From Pseudomonas sp. CC6-YY-74 (GTDB taxonomy: Bacteria; Pseudomonadota; Gammaproteobacteria; Pseudomonadales; Pseudomonadaceae), in the NCBI RefSeq assembly GCF_002025205.1, contig NZ_CP019947.1, positions 4,793,501 to 4,857,500 on the forward strand: a stretch of 64,000 nt of DNA. Reading direction: 5' to 3'. Position numbers and translations under genes: made by a program. Under the pieces are notes generated by a model. The model made no database searches, was not told where the DNA came from, and saw only the letters and a list, made by a program, of their open reading frames with translations. This document shows positions 44,069 through 52,635 of the stretch, one piece after another (positions within the stretch are counted from its first letter, which is position 1; each line of letters opens with the position of its first letter).

Positions 44069-45880
44069 CTACAGCGACTTCCATAGCGAGTCAAAGTCTT
44101 CCTCCCCTCCTGCGCTGTGGCTGCCATGGGCTGTGACGGGTTTCCCGGTCTCGCTGGGTTTTTGTTCGACACTACGGTATTCGAACTGAGTGAAGCTGCC
44201 GGTGCTGGTTTTGCGCTGGCTGAGCACGGCGCGATGTTCCGTGCCATTGATGTTGATCATCACCTTGTTGCCTTCCTGGAAGGGCAGGCGTGGGGTGATC
44301 AAGGTAGCGGGTCGGGAGATCGCGCTGATTTCCGGCAGCAGCAGTGTGCGCAGGTATTGGCTGTTATGTTCGGCCTTGCGCAGTAGTTGCAAACCGCAAG
44401 GTTGTGCATGCGGGGCGATCAGCTCGATGCCCATCTGTGTGCCGCCACCGCGCACCTGGCGGATCCAGCGTACCACCGCGACGCTCCAGCCCTGTTCTGG
44501 CGAATCCTGTACGCCGAGTAGTTCGCCGGCTTGCAGCTGGCTCGGCACCTCTTTGGGCCAGGACAGGCAGTAGCCACCGGGGCTGTGGTTGACGATCGGC
44601 AGGGCGAAGGTCGGGTGGCTCTCGATGCCCGCGGACTCTGTCAGCGTCTCTTGAGTGGTGGATTTGCTGTACTCGATTTCCTCCAAGGGCAATCGGGTGT
44701 CCCAGCTGGCACTCTTCTCTGTGTCGAAGGCTTTCGCCCAGACATCCGGGGTGCCAGTGCTGGTGTCGGCGCCGAATACCGCCGTTTTGGTTTCACTCGG
44801 CTGTTGCAGGATCTCGTTGAAGGGGCGTTCATTCGCCAGGAAAAAATGCAGTGCGCTCATGCCAATGCACAACTTCAGGGTGCCCTGGCCGTGGGTGCGA
44901 TTGAAGGTCCGTTCGGAGATGTCGCCCCAGGCGGCGCTGAGGTGTTGCAGCATGTCCGTGCTGAATCCTTCGGGTACCAGCAGGCGCGACTGGCCGGCGT
45001 TTTCCGCAGGCAGCAGCAGGTACTCCTGGATTGCATCAACCAGTGGATGTGGGTCGATACCCAGCGCGTTGTGCAGCTCTTTGTCCTGAAACAGCGAGGT
45101 GTAGCGCGGTGGGCCATCCACTTGCGGAGTGAGCGCAAACAGGCTCGAGGGCGCATCGCCGGCTTGCAGGCTGACCAGCGCGCTCCAGGGCTCGAGCACT
45201 TCGGCAAGGCGCGCGATGCCATTCTGCCGCATCTGGTTGCAGCGGGCGCAGCCGAGCAGCAAGGCGACCACATAGCTCTGCTCGGTGCTCAAACTCGGCG
45301 TGTGGCGAGCCAGTGGATCGCGGATCGCCAGTTTGTGCAGATTCCGCTCACGGGCGATCTGGTAGAGCTGGTGCAGTTCCAGCCAGAGACCTTCAGGCAC
45401 GGGACAATACAATTGGCTGGCGCGAATCAGTGGGCCGCACAGGCTGTGGGTAGCGCGCTGCAGGGCGACGCTCAGTAGTGGGTTGCGCTCGCCATTATTT
45501 TGCGGAATCAGACTGGCGATGATCAGTTTGTAACCGAGGGCCAGATGGTTTTGCAGGGCCTGGCAGAGATTGGCGACTTTGCGTGGGCGTTCATCGAGGA
45601 CAATCGCTTGGTTGAGGAAGTGCCGCTCCAGGTGTTTGCAGACGTAGTAAACCTCCGGGCGCAGCAACTCCAGCAAGTGCAGGCGGTTATCCGACGCAGT
45701 GCGCAACTGGTTGAGCTCGATCAGGGCTTGGTAAAGCTGGCGGGCGGTTTCGCCGATATTGGCTTTTGGCAGGTTGGCGATCCAGCGCTTGAGGTCGCGC
45801 GGGCTGGCATCGCAGAAAGACAGGCTTGGCTTTAGCGGGGTGGGGGCGCGGAGCAGTAAGTGGGAAGTCTGTTTATCCAT
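44069..45880 (-). CDS. large protein with a degenerate PilZ-like C-terminus, paired with fimX
   Basis: 603 residues. The N-terminal 350 residues are helical and not recognised (LKRWIANLPKANIGETARQLYQALIELNQLR, CKHLERHFLNQAIVLDERPRKVANLCQALQNHLALGYKLI). Near residue 430 comes ALPIVNHSPGGYCLSWP, where NHSPGG fits the [D/N]xSxxG motif of PilZ, but no RxxxR precedes it. The domain then runs through LLGVQDSPEQGWSVAVVRWIRQVRGGGTQMGIELIAP. Direct c-di-GMP binding is therefore doubtful. The stop lies about 60 bases before fimX, so the two are co-transcribed. The arrangement suggests a partner of FimX in pilus control, but this is inference. Confidence 0.75.
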   Translation of the reverse strand: MDKQTSHLLLRAPTPLKPSLSFCDASPRDLKRWIANLPKANIGETARQLYQALIELNQLRTASDNRLHLLELLRPEVYYVCKHLERHFLNQAIVLDERPRKVANLCQALQNHLALGYKLIIASLIPQNNGERNPLLSVALQRATHSLCGPLIRASQLYCPVPEGLWLELHQLYQIARERNLHKLAIRDPLARHTPSLSTEQSYVVALLLGCARCNQMRQNGIARLAEVLEPWSALVSLQAGDAPSSLFALTPQVDGPPRYTSLFQDKELHNALGIDPHPLVDAIQEYLLLPAENAGQSRLLVPEGFSTDMLQHLSAAWGDISERTFNRTHGQGTLKLCIGMSALHFFLANERPFNEILQQPSETKTAVFGADTSTGTPDVWAKAFDTEKSASWDTRLPLEEIEYSKSTTQETLTESAGIESHPTFALPIVNHSPGGYCLSWPKEVPSQLQAGELLGVQDSPEQGWSVAVVRWIRQVRGGGTQMGIELIAPHAQPCGLQLLRKAEHNSQYLRTLLLPEISAISRPATLITPRLPFQEGNKVMININGTEHRAVLSQRKTSTGSFTQFEYRSVEQKPSETGKPVTAHGSHSAGGEEDFDSLWKSL

Positions 45881-46027
45881 CTAACTTGGATACTCCAACG
45901 CCCGGAGTTCAGCCGAGTCATTCTCTTGATAATCAATGCTGCGAACTTTAGCAGTATCTGGCTTGGGCCGCAGCCTTGCATAGGCCCGGTGCTTGAATCG
46001 TGATGGATCAGGCTGCCTACCTGCCTA

Positions 46028-46049
46028 CCCGGCAGTGAGGGTTGCCGGG
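46028..46049. terminator. hairpin between the PilZ-like gene promoter region and psd
   Basis: CCCGGCA (46028-46034) pairs with TGCCGGG (46043-46049) around GTGAGGGT. It follows the psd stop on the reverse strand by about 60 bases and may be the psd terminator. The rest of 45881-46109 shows no gene and presumably holds the promoter of the PilZ-like/fimX pair. Confidence 0.5.
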
Positions 46050-46109
46050 TGTGCAGCCCGTATGTGGCCGCTGCAAGTGGTTCGTCCCTTGCGGCGCTAT
46101 GGGCAATAT

Positions 46110-46973
46110 TTAGTCGACCTGGCTATTGCCGATGCTCTGACCCATCCGCACGTCGCTGTTGGCGCCCAGCGTTTCTGCCCAGCGCACCTGGTCGGGGCCG
46201 AACAATACGATAGCCGTCGAACCCAGTTTGAAGCGACCCAGTTCCGCCCCCTTGTCCAGGGCGATAGGCGCGCGCGCCGCCTCATCATAGCGGACGGTTT
46301 TCAGGTGGCGCTTGGGTGGCGTGACCAGGCCGGCCCAGACGGTTTCGATCGAGGCGACGATCATCGCGCCGACCAGCACCACGGCCATCGGCCCGCGCTC
46401 GGTGTCGAACAGGCAAACGACCCGCTCGTTGCGGGCGAACAGCTCCGGAACATTTGCCGCGGTGGTCTGGTTGACCGAGAACAGCCGGCCCGGCACGTAG
46501 ACCATTTCCCGCAGGGTGCCGGCCAGCGGCATGTGCACGCGGTGGTAGTCCTTGGGCGACAGATAAATAGTCGCGAATTCACCGCCCATGAACGGGCTGG
46601 CACGCTCACTGTCACCGCCGAGCAGTTCGAGCACGCTGAAGCTGTGGCCCTTGGCCTGGAATACCCGGCCATGCTCGATCTTGCCCAGTTGGCTAACGGC
46701 GCCGTCGGCCGGGCTGAGGATCGCGCCAGGGGTGGTGTCGAGCGGGCGCGCGCCCTCTTTCAGGGTGCGGGTGAAGAACGCGTTGAAGTGCTCGAAAGCG
46801 CTCGGGTCTTCGATCTGCGCCTCGCTCATGTCGACCTGGTACTGCTTGACGAACCAGCTGATCAGGCGGTTCTTGAACCAGCCCGTGCGGCATTCGGCTG
46901 CGCAGCCGATCAGGCGCGACAGCAGGTGGTGCGGCAGCAGGTACTGGCTGAGGATGAACAGGCGATCTTTCAT
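46110..46973 (-). CDS. psd: phosphatidylserine decarboxylase proenzyme
   Basis: 287 residues from ATG 46973. The self-cleavage motif is LGST in GRFKLGSTAIVLFGP near the C-terminus, where Ser becomes the pyruvoyl group of the alpha chain. Other blocks are FNAFFTRTLKEGARPL, LSPADGAVSQLGKIEHGRVFQAKGHSFSVLELLGG and YLSPKDYHRVHMPLAGTL with the catalytic His. It makes phosphatidylethanolamine at the inner membrane. It is followed upstream on the reverse strand by rhdA at about 50 bases, so the two may share a transcript. An upstream start at 47000 is less likely. Confidence 0.96.
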   Translation of the reverse strand: MKDRLFILSQYLLPHHLLSRLIGCAAECRTGWFKNRLISWFVKQYQVDMSEAQIEDPSAFEHFNAFFTRTLKEGARPLDTTPGAILSPADGAVSQLGKIEHGRVFQAKGHSFSVLELLGGDSERASPFMGGEFATIYLSPKDYHRVHMPLAGTLREMVYVPGRLFSVNQTTAANVPELFARNERVVCLFDTERGPMAVVLVGAMIVASIETVWAGLVTPPKRHLKTVRYDEAARAPIALDKGAELGRFKLGSTAIVLFGPDQVRWAETLGANSDVRMGQSIGNSQVD

Positions 46974-47023
46974 GGGTGTTCCTTGAGGATTCGACGGCAT
47001 GCGGATGGCAGTTACTTGCTGGC

Positions 47024-47839
47024 TCAGCGTTCGACTGGGGTGTCAGGGTGGTTGCCCCACTCGCCCCAGGAACCGGCGTAGGCCTTGACCCGCGGATAGC
47101 CGAGCGCCTTGGCCACCAGGTAGGTGAAGCCGGAGCGATGGTGGGTCTGGCAGTGGGTGATGACTTCCTTGTCCGGGCTGATGCCGAGGCTGGCGAGTAG
47201 CGCGGGCATGTCCTGGCGAATGCGCAAGGCGCGAGCCGGATCCATGCCGGCAGTCCACTCGAAGTTGACTGCGCCAGGAATGTGACCGGCTTTGGCGGCG
47301 AAGGCCTTTTCACCGCGATACTCGGCGGGCGAGCGGGCATCCCAGATCGCCAGGTCGGCGGCGCCCAGGCGGCTTTGCAGGTATTCGCGGCTGGCTGTCG
47401 GACTGTCATCGAGGGTCAGCTTGAGCGTGCCGACGCACCCGGCGGGTTGCTCCGTGCTGAGCGGGCGATCCTCGGCCAGCCAGGCCTGCAGGCCGCCGTC
47501 GAGGTAGTGGTAATGACTGTGGCCGATCACATCCAGCAACCAGATGAAGCGTCCGGCCCAGCCACCGCCTTCATCGTCGTAGACCACATAGACAGCGTTC
47601 GGATTATGGCCCAGTTCGGCGAATAGCTGTTCGAGTTGCGCGAGGTCTGGAAGCAGGCCGGGTGCCGGCGGCTGGCCCAGTTGGGTGCGCTTGGGATCGA
47701 CGAAGCGCGCGCCGGGGATGTGTCCGGCGGCATAGCGCGCCTCGCTGGTGAGGTCGACCAGAATCAGTTCGGGCGCATCCAGGCGCTTGGCCAGCTCGGT
47801 CGGTTCGATAACCAATGGCAACGCAGCGAAGGCAGTCAT
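47024..47839 (-). CDS. rhdA: thiosulfate sulfurtransferase (rhodanese) RhdA
   Basis: 271 residues from ATG 47839, the same length as Azotobacter RhdA. Two rhodanese modules: ILVDLTSEARYAAGHIPGARFVDPKRTQLG in the inactive first half, and IWDARSPAEYRGEKAFAAKAGHIPGAVNFEW in the second. The active loop CQTHHRSGFTYLVAKALG carries the persulfide Cys and is the RhdA version of this loop. It transfers sulfane sulfur to thiophilic acceptors. An upstream TTG start (47854) would add five residues and is not favoured. Confidence 0.95.
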   Translation of the reverse strand: MTAFAALPLVIEPTELAKRLDAPELILVDLTSEARYAAGHIPGARFVDPKRTQLGQPPAPGLLPDLAQLEQLFAELGHNPNAVYVVYDDEGGGWAGRFIWLLDVIGHSHYHYLDGGLQAWLAEDRPLSTEQPAGCVGTLKLTLDDSPTASREYLQSRLGAADLAIWDARSPAEYRGEKAFAAKAGHIPGAVNFEWTAGMDPARALRIRQDMPALLASLGISPDKEVITHCQTHHRSGFTYLVAKALGYPRVKAYAGSWGEWGNHPDTPVER

Positions 47840-47887
47840 GCTGGGCCTCTTCAATAATAGGGAAAGGGGCGGATTGTAACGGAAAGG

Positions 47888-49420
47888 CTAACGCTCACGG
47901 TTGGCAAAACTGTCCAGGGCACGTTGAATACATTGCGCGGTTTTACCGAAGGCTTGCACGCTGGCATCGCTGAGCACGGCGCCGGCCTGGTCGGCGACGA
48001 TGACCATTACCTCACGGTCGTTGCTGGCCAGTGAGCGGATCAGCAGGTGCTCGCTGGGAAATAACGCCTTCAGCGAGCCTGGCAGCAGGGCCGAGAATTG
48101 CGCGATATTGGCTGGCGTCAGGCGCAGCTGTGCCGGTGCCTTGAGCAGGCGCCGCAGCACCTGGCTCTGCTGTGGGTCGATGACCAGGGTGCTTGCCGAC
48201 TTGTCCAGGCCGGCCTGTTGTTGGGCTCGCAGGCGGCTGTGGCTGGGGTCGGCCAGGAGCAGTAATACCCGCGACATGCCGCAGGCTTGCAGGGCTTGAG
48301 TGGCACCGCTGGTGAGCTGGTCGAGGTTGTGGAATGCACTCGGTTGCGCAAGCAATTGCGCGCAATGTTGGCGCCATCCATTGTCTGTAGGCGTTGCCGG
48401 CGTTGCCGTCGCCGCAGGGGTGATGGTTTTGCCTTGCAAGCGCCGCGCATCCCAGGGCCAGAGTAGGGCTTGGGCCGGATGCCAGAGATCGGCCGTGGCT
48501 TGCTGGCGTGCACTCTGCGCCGCGTGCTGGTGAATCTGTTGCTGCACATCGCTCAGCGGCAGTTGCAGGTAGAGCCCGGTCAGGTGCTGCCAGCGCAGGC
48601 TGTGGGGGCTATTCCAGGCGTGGTGGGCCGACAGCGCCAGGCCGTTGGCCAGCAGGATGCTGTTGGCTGGCTGGGTCAGCCAACGGCGCAGAGGTGTATC
48701 GGCATCGAGCATTTGCTGCTGGTGCAGGGGGTGCTGATTGTCGCGCGCGATGTGCAGCGCCTTGACCAGTTGACGGCGATCTGCGATCAGCAGGCGGTAG
48801 CCTTGGATCACCCAGTCGGGTAGGCGCCAGCGCTCGGCTAATGCCAGGCACAGGGCCAGCAAAGGGACGCCGAGCAGATCCTGCTCGACCTTGGCTGCCG
48901 GCTCAGCTTGGGCCAGTACGCGCTGCTCCCATTGCTCGAACAGCTCGGGATGGGCCGCCAGTAGCGACCAGATGGGTGCGAGAAATAATAGGCTGCCCCA
49001 GTGGATCTCCTGCCAGAGCCGCGCCAGACGGCCACTGAACAAGCCGCCGGCTTGCTGCGCCGCGTGCAGGCTGATCAATTGGATCTGCCGCAGCGCCAGG
49101 GGGATTTCGTCGAGGGGGCAAGCGGGTTGGCGTTTCACCAGCTCCAGGGTGCGCTGCAAACCCAGTCGGCTGAGCGCACTTTCCAGGCTTTCGGAGGGGG
49201 CGCTGAAGCTGCCAGCCTGCCGATTGGCCTCGCGTAGAACACTTAATGCGAGGGCTGGGCTGGCCTGCATCAATTCGGCTATTTCACGCAGCGAGCGACG
49301 GCTGTCGGACAAGGCACGACAGACATCCAGGTGGTGATCGACAGGCACCGGCAACAATTGCTTGTCCAGCTGTTCGAGCCAGTCTTCGAGGGTGCGCGGT
49401 AGGGGCTTTGAGGTTGGCAT
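47888..49420 (-). CDS. HDOD-domain signalling protein
   Basis: 510 residues. HDOD core near residues 20-230: LPVPVDHHLDVCRALSDSRRSLREIAELMQASPALALSVLREANRQAG, SLESALSRLGLQRTLELV, and WGSLLFLAPIWSLL. The second half is less conserved but ends with a GAF-like stretch (FHNLDQLTSGATQALQACGMSRVLLLLADPSHSRLRAQQQAGLDKS, LASNDREVMVIVADQAG). HDOD proteins lack catalytic residues and act as scaffolds in signalling and motility in pseudomonads. The gene is divergent from motA, suggesting a link to motility, but its partners are unknown. Confidence 0.8.
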   Translation of the reverse strand: MPTSKPLPRTLEDWLEQLDKQLLPVPVDHHLDVCRALSDSRRSLREIAELMQASPALALSVLREANRQAGSFSAPSESLESALSRLGLQRTLELVKRQPACPLDEIPLALRQIQLISLHAAQQAGGLFSGRLARLWQEIHWGSLLFLAPIWSLLAAHPELFEQWEQRVLAQAEPAAKVEQDLLGVPLLALCLALAERWRLPDWVIQGYRLLIADRRQLVKALHIARDNQHPLHQQQMLDADTPLRRWLTQPANSILLANGLALSAHHAWNSPHSLRWQHLTGLYLQLPLSDVQQQIHQHAAQSARQQATADLWHPAQALLWPWDARRLQGKTITPAATATPATPTDNGWRQHCAQLLAQPSAFHNLDQLTSGATQALQACGMSRVLLLLADPSHSRLRAQQQAGLDKSASTLVIDPQQSQVLRRLLKAPAQLRLTPANIAQFSALLPGSLKALFPSEHLLIRSLASNDREVMVIVADQAGAVLSDASVQAFGKTAQCIQRALDSFANRER

Positions 49421-49457
49421 CGGTGCTTAGCCATGCTGGCTTTTAGACTTAACTGGC

Positions 49458-49484
49458 TATAGTCTCGCGCATAAGTTCCGATAA
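49458..49484 (+). promoter_or_regulatory. FliA (sigma-28) promoter of motAB
   Basis: TATAGTCT, 11 bases, TCCGATAA. Against the FliA consensus TAAAGTTT-N11-GCCGATAA this matches 6 of 8 and 7 of 8 positions with the exact spacer. It points toward motA with a leader of about 45-50 bases. Late flagellar control of motAB by FliA is known in enterobacteria. Confidence 0.75.
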
Positions 49485-49538
49485 ATAGAAGGGTTGTTTT
49501 GCATAACCCTCACCACAGGCCGCGCAAGTTTCCTTTCT

Positions 49539-50390
49539 ATGGCAAAAATAATTGGCATCATCGTTGTAATTGCTAGCGTGCTCGGCGGCTTTATTCTGTC
49601 CGGCGGCCAGTTCATGGCGCTGGTCCATCCATTTGAAGTGATGATCATCGGCGGCGCCGCGCTGGGGGCTTTTCTGCAGGCCAACCCGGGCAGCATGTTC
49701 ATGCAGGTGTTCAAGAAATCCTTGAGCATGTTCAGCTCGCGTTTCAGTCACGCCTACTATCTCGAGGTGCTGAAACTGATCTACGAAATCCTCAACAAGA
49801 GCCGCCGCGAGGGGATGATGGCGATCGAGGCCGATATCGAGGAGCCGTCGGCCAGTCCGATATTCGGCAAGTATCCAACCATCCTCAAAGATGAGCGGAT
49901 GATGGCCTATATCTGCGATTACCTACGCATCATGTCTTCGGGCAATATGGCGCCGCATGAGCTGGAAGGCTTGTTCGATATGGAGATCGCCAGCCTCAAG
50001 GAAGAGCTGGAGCATCCCGCGCATGCCGTGGCCAAGGTTGCCGACGCCATGCCTGCCATGGGTATCGTCGCCGCGGTGCTGGGCATCGTGATTACCATGT
50101 CGATTCTCGCCGAAGCGGATAACGCTCAGATCGGCGAGAAGGTGGGTACTGCGCTGGTGGGCACCTTCCTGGGTATTCTGGCGTCCTACGGCTTCTTCGG
50201 ACCCTTGTCGGGTGCCCTGGAGCATGACGCCAAGGAAGAACTCAATGTCTACGAGGCCATAAAGGCTGGTTTGGTCGCGTCGGCATCCGGCATGCCGCCG
50301 TCGTTGGCCGTCGAATTCTCGCGCAAGGTGCTCTACCCGGCCCATCGGCCGAGTTTTGCCGAGCTTGAGCAGGCGATGCGCGGAAGCTAA
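49539..50390 (+). CDS. motA: flagellar stator protein MotA
   Basis: 283 residues from ATG 49539. Four membrane helices: IGIIVVIASVLGGFILSG, FEVMIIGGAALGAFLQAN, VADAMPAMGIVAAVLGIVITMS and GTALVGTFLGILASYGFFGPL. The large cytosolic loop carries the charged residues that touch FliG (SRREGMMAIEADIEEP, DERMMAYICDYLRIMSSG). Together with MotB it forms the proton channel of the stator. The upstream open frame to 49494 is not needed. A FliA-type promoter precedes it. motB starts 7 bases after the stop. Confidence 0.96.
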   Translation: MAKIIGIIVVIASVLGGFILSGGQFMALVHPFEVMIIGGAALGAFLQANPGSMFMQVFKKSLSMFSSRFSHAYYLEVLKLIYEILNKSRREGMMAIEADIEEPSASPIFGKYPTILKDERMMAYICDYLRIMSSGNMAPHELEGLFDMEIASLKEELEHPAHAVAKVADAMPAMGIVAAVLGIVITMSILAEADNAQIGEKVGTALVGTFLGILASYGFFGPLSGALEHDAKEELNVYEAIKAGLVASASGMPPSLAVEFSRKVLYPAHRPSFAELEQAMRGS

Positions 50391-50396
50391 CGGAAA

Positions 50397-51416
50397 ATGG
50401 AAAACAATCAGCCGATCATCGTTAAGCGGGTCAAGAAGGTTGCCGCTGGCCACCATGGTGGTGCCTGGAAGATTGCCTTCGCCGACTTCGCCACGGCGAT
50501 GATGGCGTTCTTCATGGTGATGTGGCTGATGTCCGTGGCTACCCCTGAACAGAAGAAGTTGATTTCCGGTTACTTCAAGGATCCGATCGGCTTTTCCGAA
50601 AGCGCCAGTCCCTTCGTGATCGATCTCGGTGGTTCGCCCACTCCGGCGCCGGATCGCACGCTCAACCAGCAGGTCGATGATCAAACCGAGGGCGAGGAAG
50701 TCGAGATCGAGCCGGCCCAGGTCGACCCTACGCTGGCCGAAGGAATGGCCGACGAGCTGGAGCGCGAACGCCTCGAGTTGCTGCTGCAGGAGTTGCAGAG
50801 CAAGGTCGAGGATAATCCGCAACTGCAACGCTTCAAGGATCAGATTCTCTTCGAGATCACCCAGGATGGCTTGCGCATCCAAATCATGGACGCCGAAAAC
50901 CGGCCGATGTTCGATAGCGGCAGTGCGCACCTGCAGCCGCAGTTCGAGGACATCTTGCTGGCCCTGGCTGACACCATCAAGGCGGTGCCGAACAAGATCA
51001 GCATCAGCGGCCATACCGATGCCAAGCCGTTTGCCGGTGCTGGCGAATTCGGCAATTGGGAACTCTCCGCGAATCGGGCCAATGCCGCTCGCCGCGCCTT
51101 GATCGCGGGCGGTTACGACGAGGTGCAGGTGGCTCGGGTAGTGGGTTATGCCTCGTCGGCATTGTTCGACCGGGACGATCCATTGAATCCGGTCAATCGG
51201 CGTATCGATATCGTCGTGCTGACGAAAAAGGCTCAGCGCGCTATCGAAGGCGAGCAGGATGGCGCCGTCGATGCCGCGCCTGCAGTGCCTGGCGGCGCCG
51301 CACTACCTGAGTTACCGCCGCCGCTCATCCCGGATCCGGTTGGGCCGGAGGCGTTGCGTGAGCGCTTGAATATTTTCGAGGACGGGGTGTTGCAGTTCGA
51401 CCAACCGAGCGAATAA
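50397..51416 (+). CDS. motB: flagellar stator protein MotB
   Basis: 339 residues. One membrane helix with the proton-binding Asp in WKIAFADFATAMMAFFMVMWLMS, then a plug and linker (PEQKKLISGYFKDPIGFSESASPFVIDLGGSPTPAPD) and an OmpA-like peptidoglycan-binding domain: IQIMDAENRPMFDSGSAHLQPQFEDILLALADTIKAVPNKISISGHTDAKPF and NWELSANRANAARRALIAGG...NRRIDIVVL. It anchors the stator to the cell wall. The C-terminal tail (about residues 285-339) is Pro-rich. It ends before a strong palindromic terminator. Confidence 0.97.
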   Translation: MENNQPIIVKRVKKVAAGHHGGAWKIAFADFATAMMAFFMVMWLMSVATPEQKKLISGYFKDPIGFSESASPFVIDLGGSPTPAPDRTLNQQVDDQTEGEEVEIEPAQVDPTLAEGMADELERERLELLLQELQSKVEDNPQLQRFKDQILFEITQDGLRIQIMDAENRPMFDSGSAHLQPQFEDILLALADTIKAVPNKISISGHTDAKPFAGAGEFGNWELSANRANAARRALIAGGYDEVQVARVVGYASSALFDRDDPLNPVNRRIDIVVLTKKAQRAIEGEQDGAVDAAPAVPGGAALPELPPPLIPDPVGPEALRERLNIFEDGVLQFDQPSE

Positions 51417-51433
51417 ATTGCTGCATGTACGCT

Positions 51434-51459
51434 CCAGGCCGCGAGTACTCGCGGCCTGG
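51434..51459. terminator. perfect 26-base palindrome between convergent motB and rsgA
   Basis: CCAGGCCGCGA (51434-51444), GTAC, TCGCGGCCTGG (51449-51459). The hairpin lies directly between the motB and rsgA stops and is followed by CGTTT on the plus strand. Very likely a shared terminator. Confidence 0.8.
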
Positions 51460-51464
51460 TCGTT

Positions 51465-52496
51465 TCAGTAGTCCGCGTCGGGCAGGCTGGCCAGGATATG
51501 CCGATAGCTGGCCATCCGTTGTGGCTGGACGCGACCGTCTTCCAAGGCCTTGAGCAGGGCGCAGCCAGGCTCGCGGTCATGCTTGCAGTCGCGAAAGCGG
51601 CACTGGCCGATCAGCTCATTGAACTCGATGAACCCCGCTTCGACATCCGCGCGGCTGACATGCACCAGGCCGAACTCGCGAATACCGGGCGAGTCAACCA
51701 GCTCGCCGCCGCCGGGGAAGTGGAACAGGCGTGCGGTGGTGGTGGTGTGGGTGCCCTTGCCGGTCAGTTCCGACAGCGGTCCGACCCGGGTGTCCACGCC
51801 TGGCAGCAGGCTGTTGACCAGCGATGACTTGCCAACCCCGGACTGGCCGACGAAGACGCTGACGTGGCCGTCGAGCTGCTGCTTGAGCTGCTCCATGCCG
51901 TCACCCTGATGGGCCGAGACTTCCAGTACGGGGTAACCGAGCTGGCGATACACGCCGAGCAGGACGTTCAGCGCCACGGCGTTCTGCTCGTCGATCAGGT
52001 CGGCCTTGTTCAGCAGCAGCAAGGGGCGAATGCCGGCGTGTTCGGCGGCCACCAGATAGCGGTCGATCAGGTTGGCGTGGGGCTCGGGTAGCGGGGCGAA
52101 GACGATCACGATCAGGTCGACGTTGGCCGCCACCGGCTTCAGCTGGCCGCGGGTATCCGGGCGGCACAGTTCGGTTTTGCGTGGCAATTGCGCAACGATG
52201 ACGCCGATGCCTTGATTGCCAGCACGCCAGACCACGCGATCGCCGGTGACCATGGCCGGCAGGTTGGCGCGCAGGTGGCAGCGAAACACCTGGCCGGCCA
52301 GTTCGCCGTCCTCGGCTTCGACTTCGACCTGTACGCCAAAGTGGGCGATGACCAGGCCGAGCTGTTCCGGCCCGAGGTCGCCGCCCTCCAGGGTTTGCAC
52401 GGCCTGCGACTCGCGCTTGGCCGCGCGGGATGCTCGCTCGCCCTGAATTTTGTCGATGCGCCAGCTTTGCCGGCGGTTGAGTTGGCGTTTGGCCAT
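51465..52496 (-). CDS. rsgA: small ribosomal subunit biogenesis GTPase RsgA
   Basis: 343 residues. OB-fold at the N-terminus (LGLVIAHFGVQVEVEAEDGELAGQVFRCHLRANLPAMVTGDRV), then a circularly permuted GTPase: G4 LLLNKADLI, G1 GQSGVGKSSLVNSLLPG, G3 DSPGIREFGLVHV. The C-terminal zinc site is CRFRDCKHDREPGCAL. It releases RbfA and checks the decoding centre during 30S maturation. Convergent with motB. Confidence 0.96.
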   Translation of the reverse strand: MAKRQLNRRQSWRIDKIQGERASRAAKRESQAVQTLEGGDLGPEQLGLVIAHFGVQVEVEAEDGELAGQVFRCHLRANLPAMVTGDRVVWRAGNQGIGVIVAQLPRKTELCRPDTRGQLKPVAANVDLIVIVFAPLPEPHANLIDRYLVAAEHAGIRPLLLLNKADLIDEQNAVALNVLLGVYRQLGYPVLEVSAHQGDGMEQLKQQLDGHVSVFVGQSGVGKSSLVNSLLPGVDTRVGPLSELTGKGTHTTTTARLFHFPGGGELVDSPGIREFGLVHVSRADVEAGFIEFNELIGQCRFRDCKHDREPGCALLKALEDGRVQPQRMASYRHILASLPDADY

Positions 52497-52635
52497 GAAA
52501 GTTCCGAGGTTGACTTGCGGTGAAATCCGCCAGCGAGTCTAGCACGCGGCACATGCAGACTCGCGCTGCAGCGTTGCGGGTTAGACTGCAGCGCCGTGGC
52601 GATTGGCACGTAGCCGCGATAAGTAGAGGCGATAA

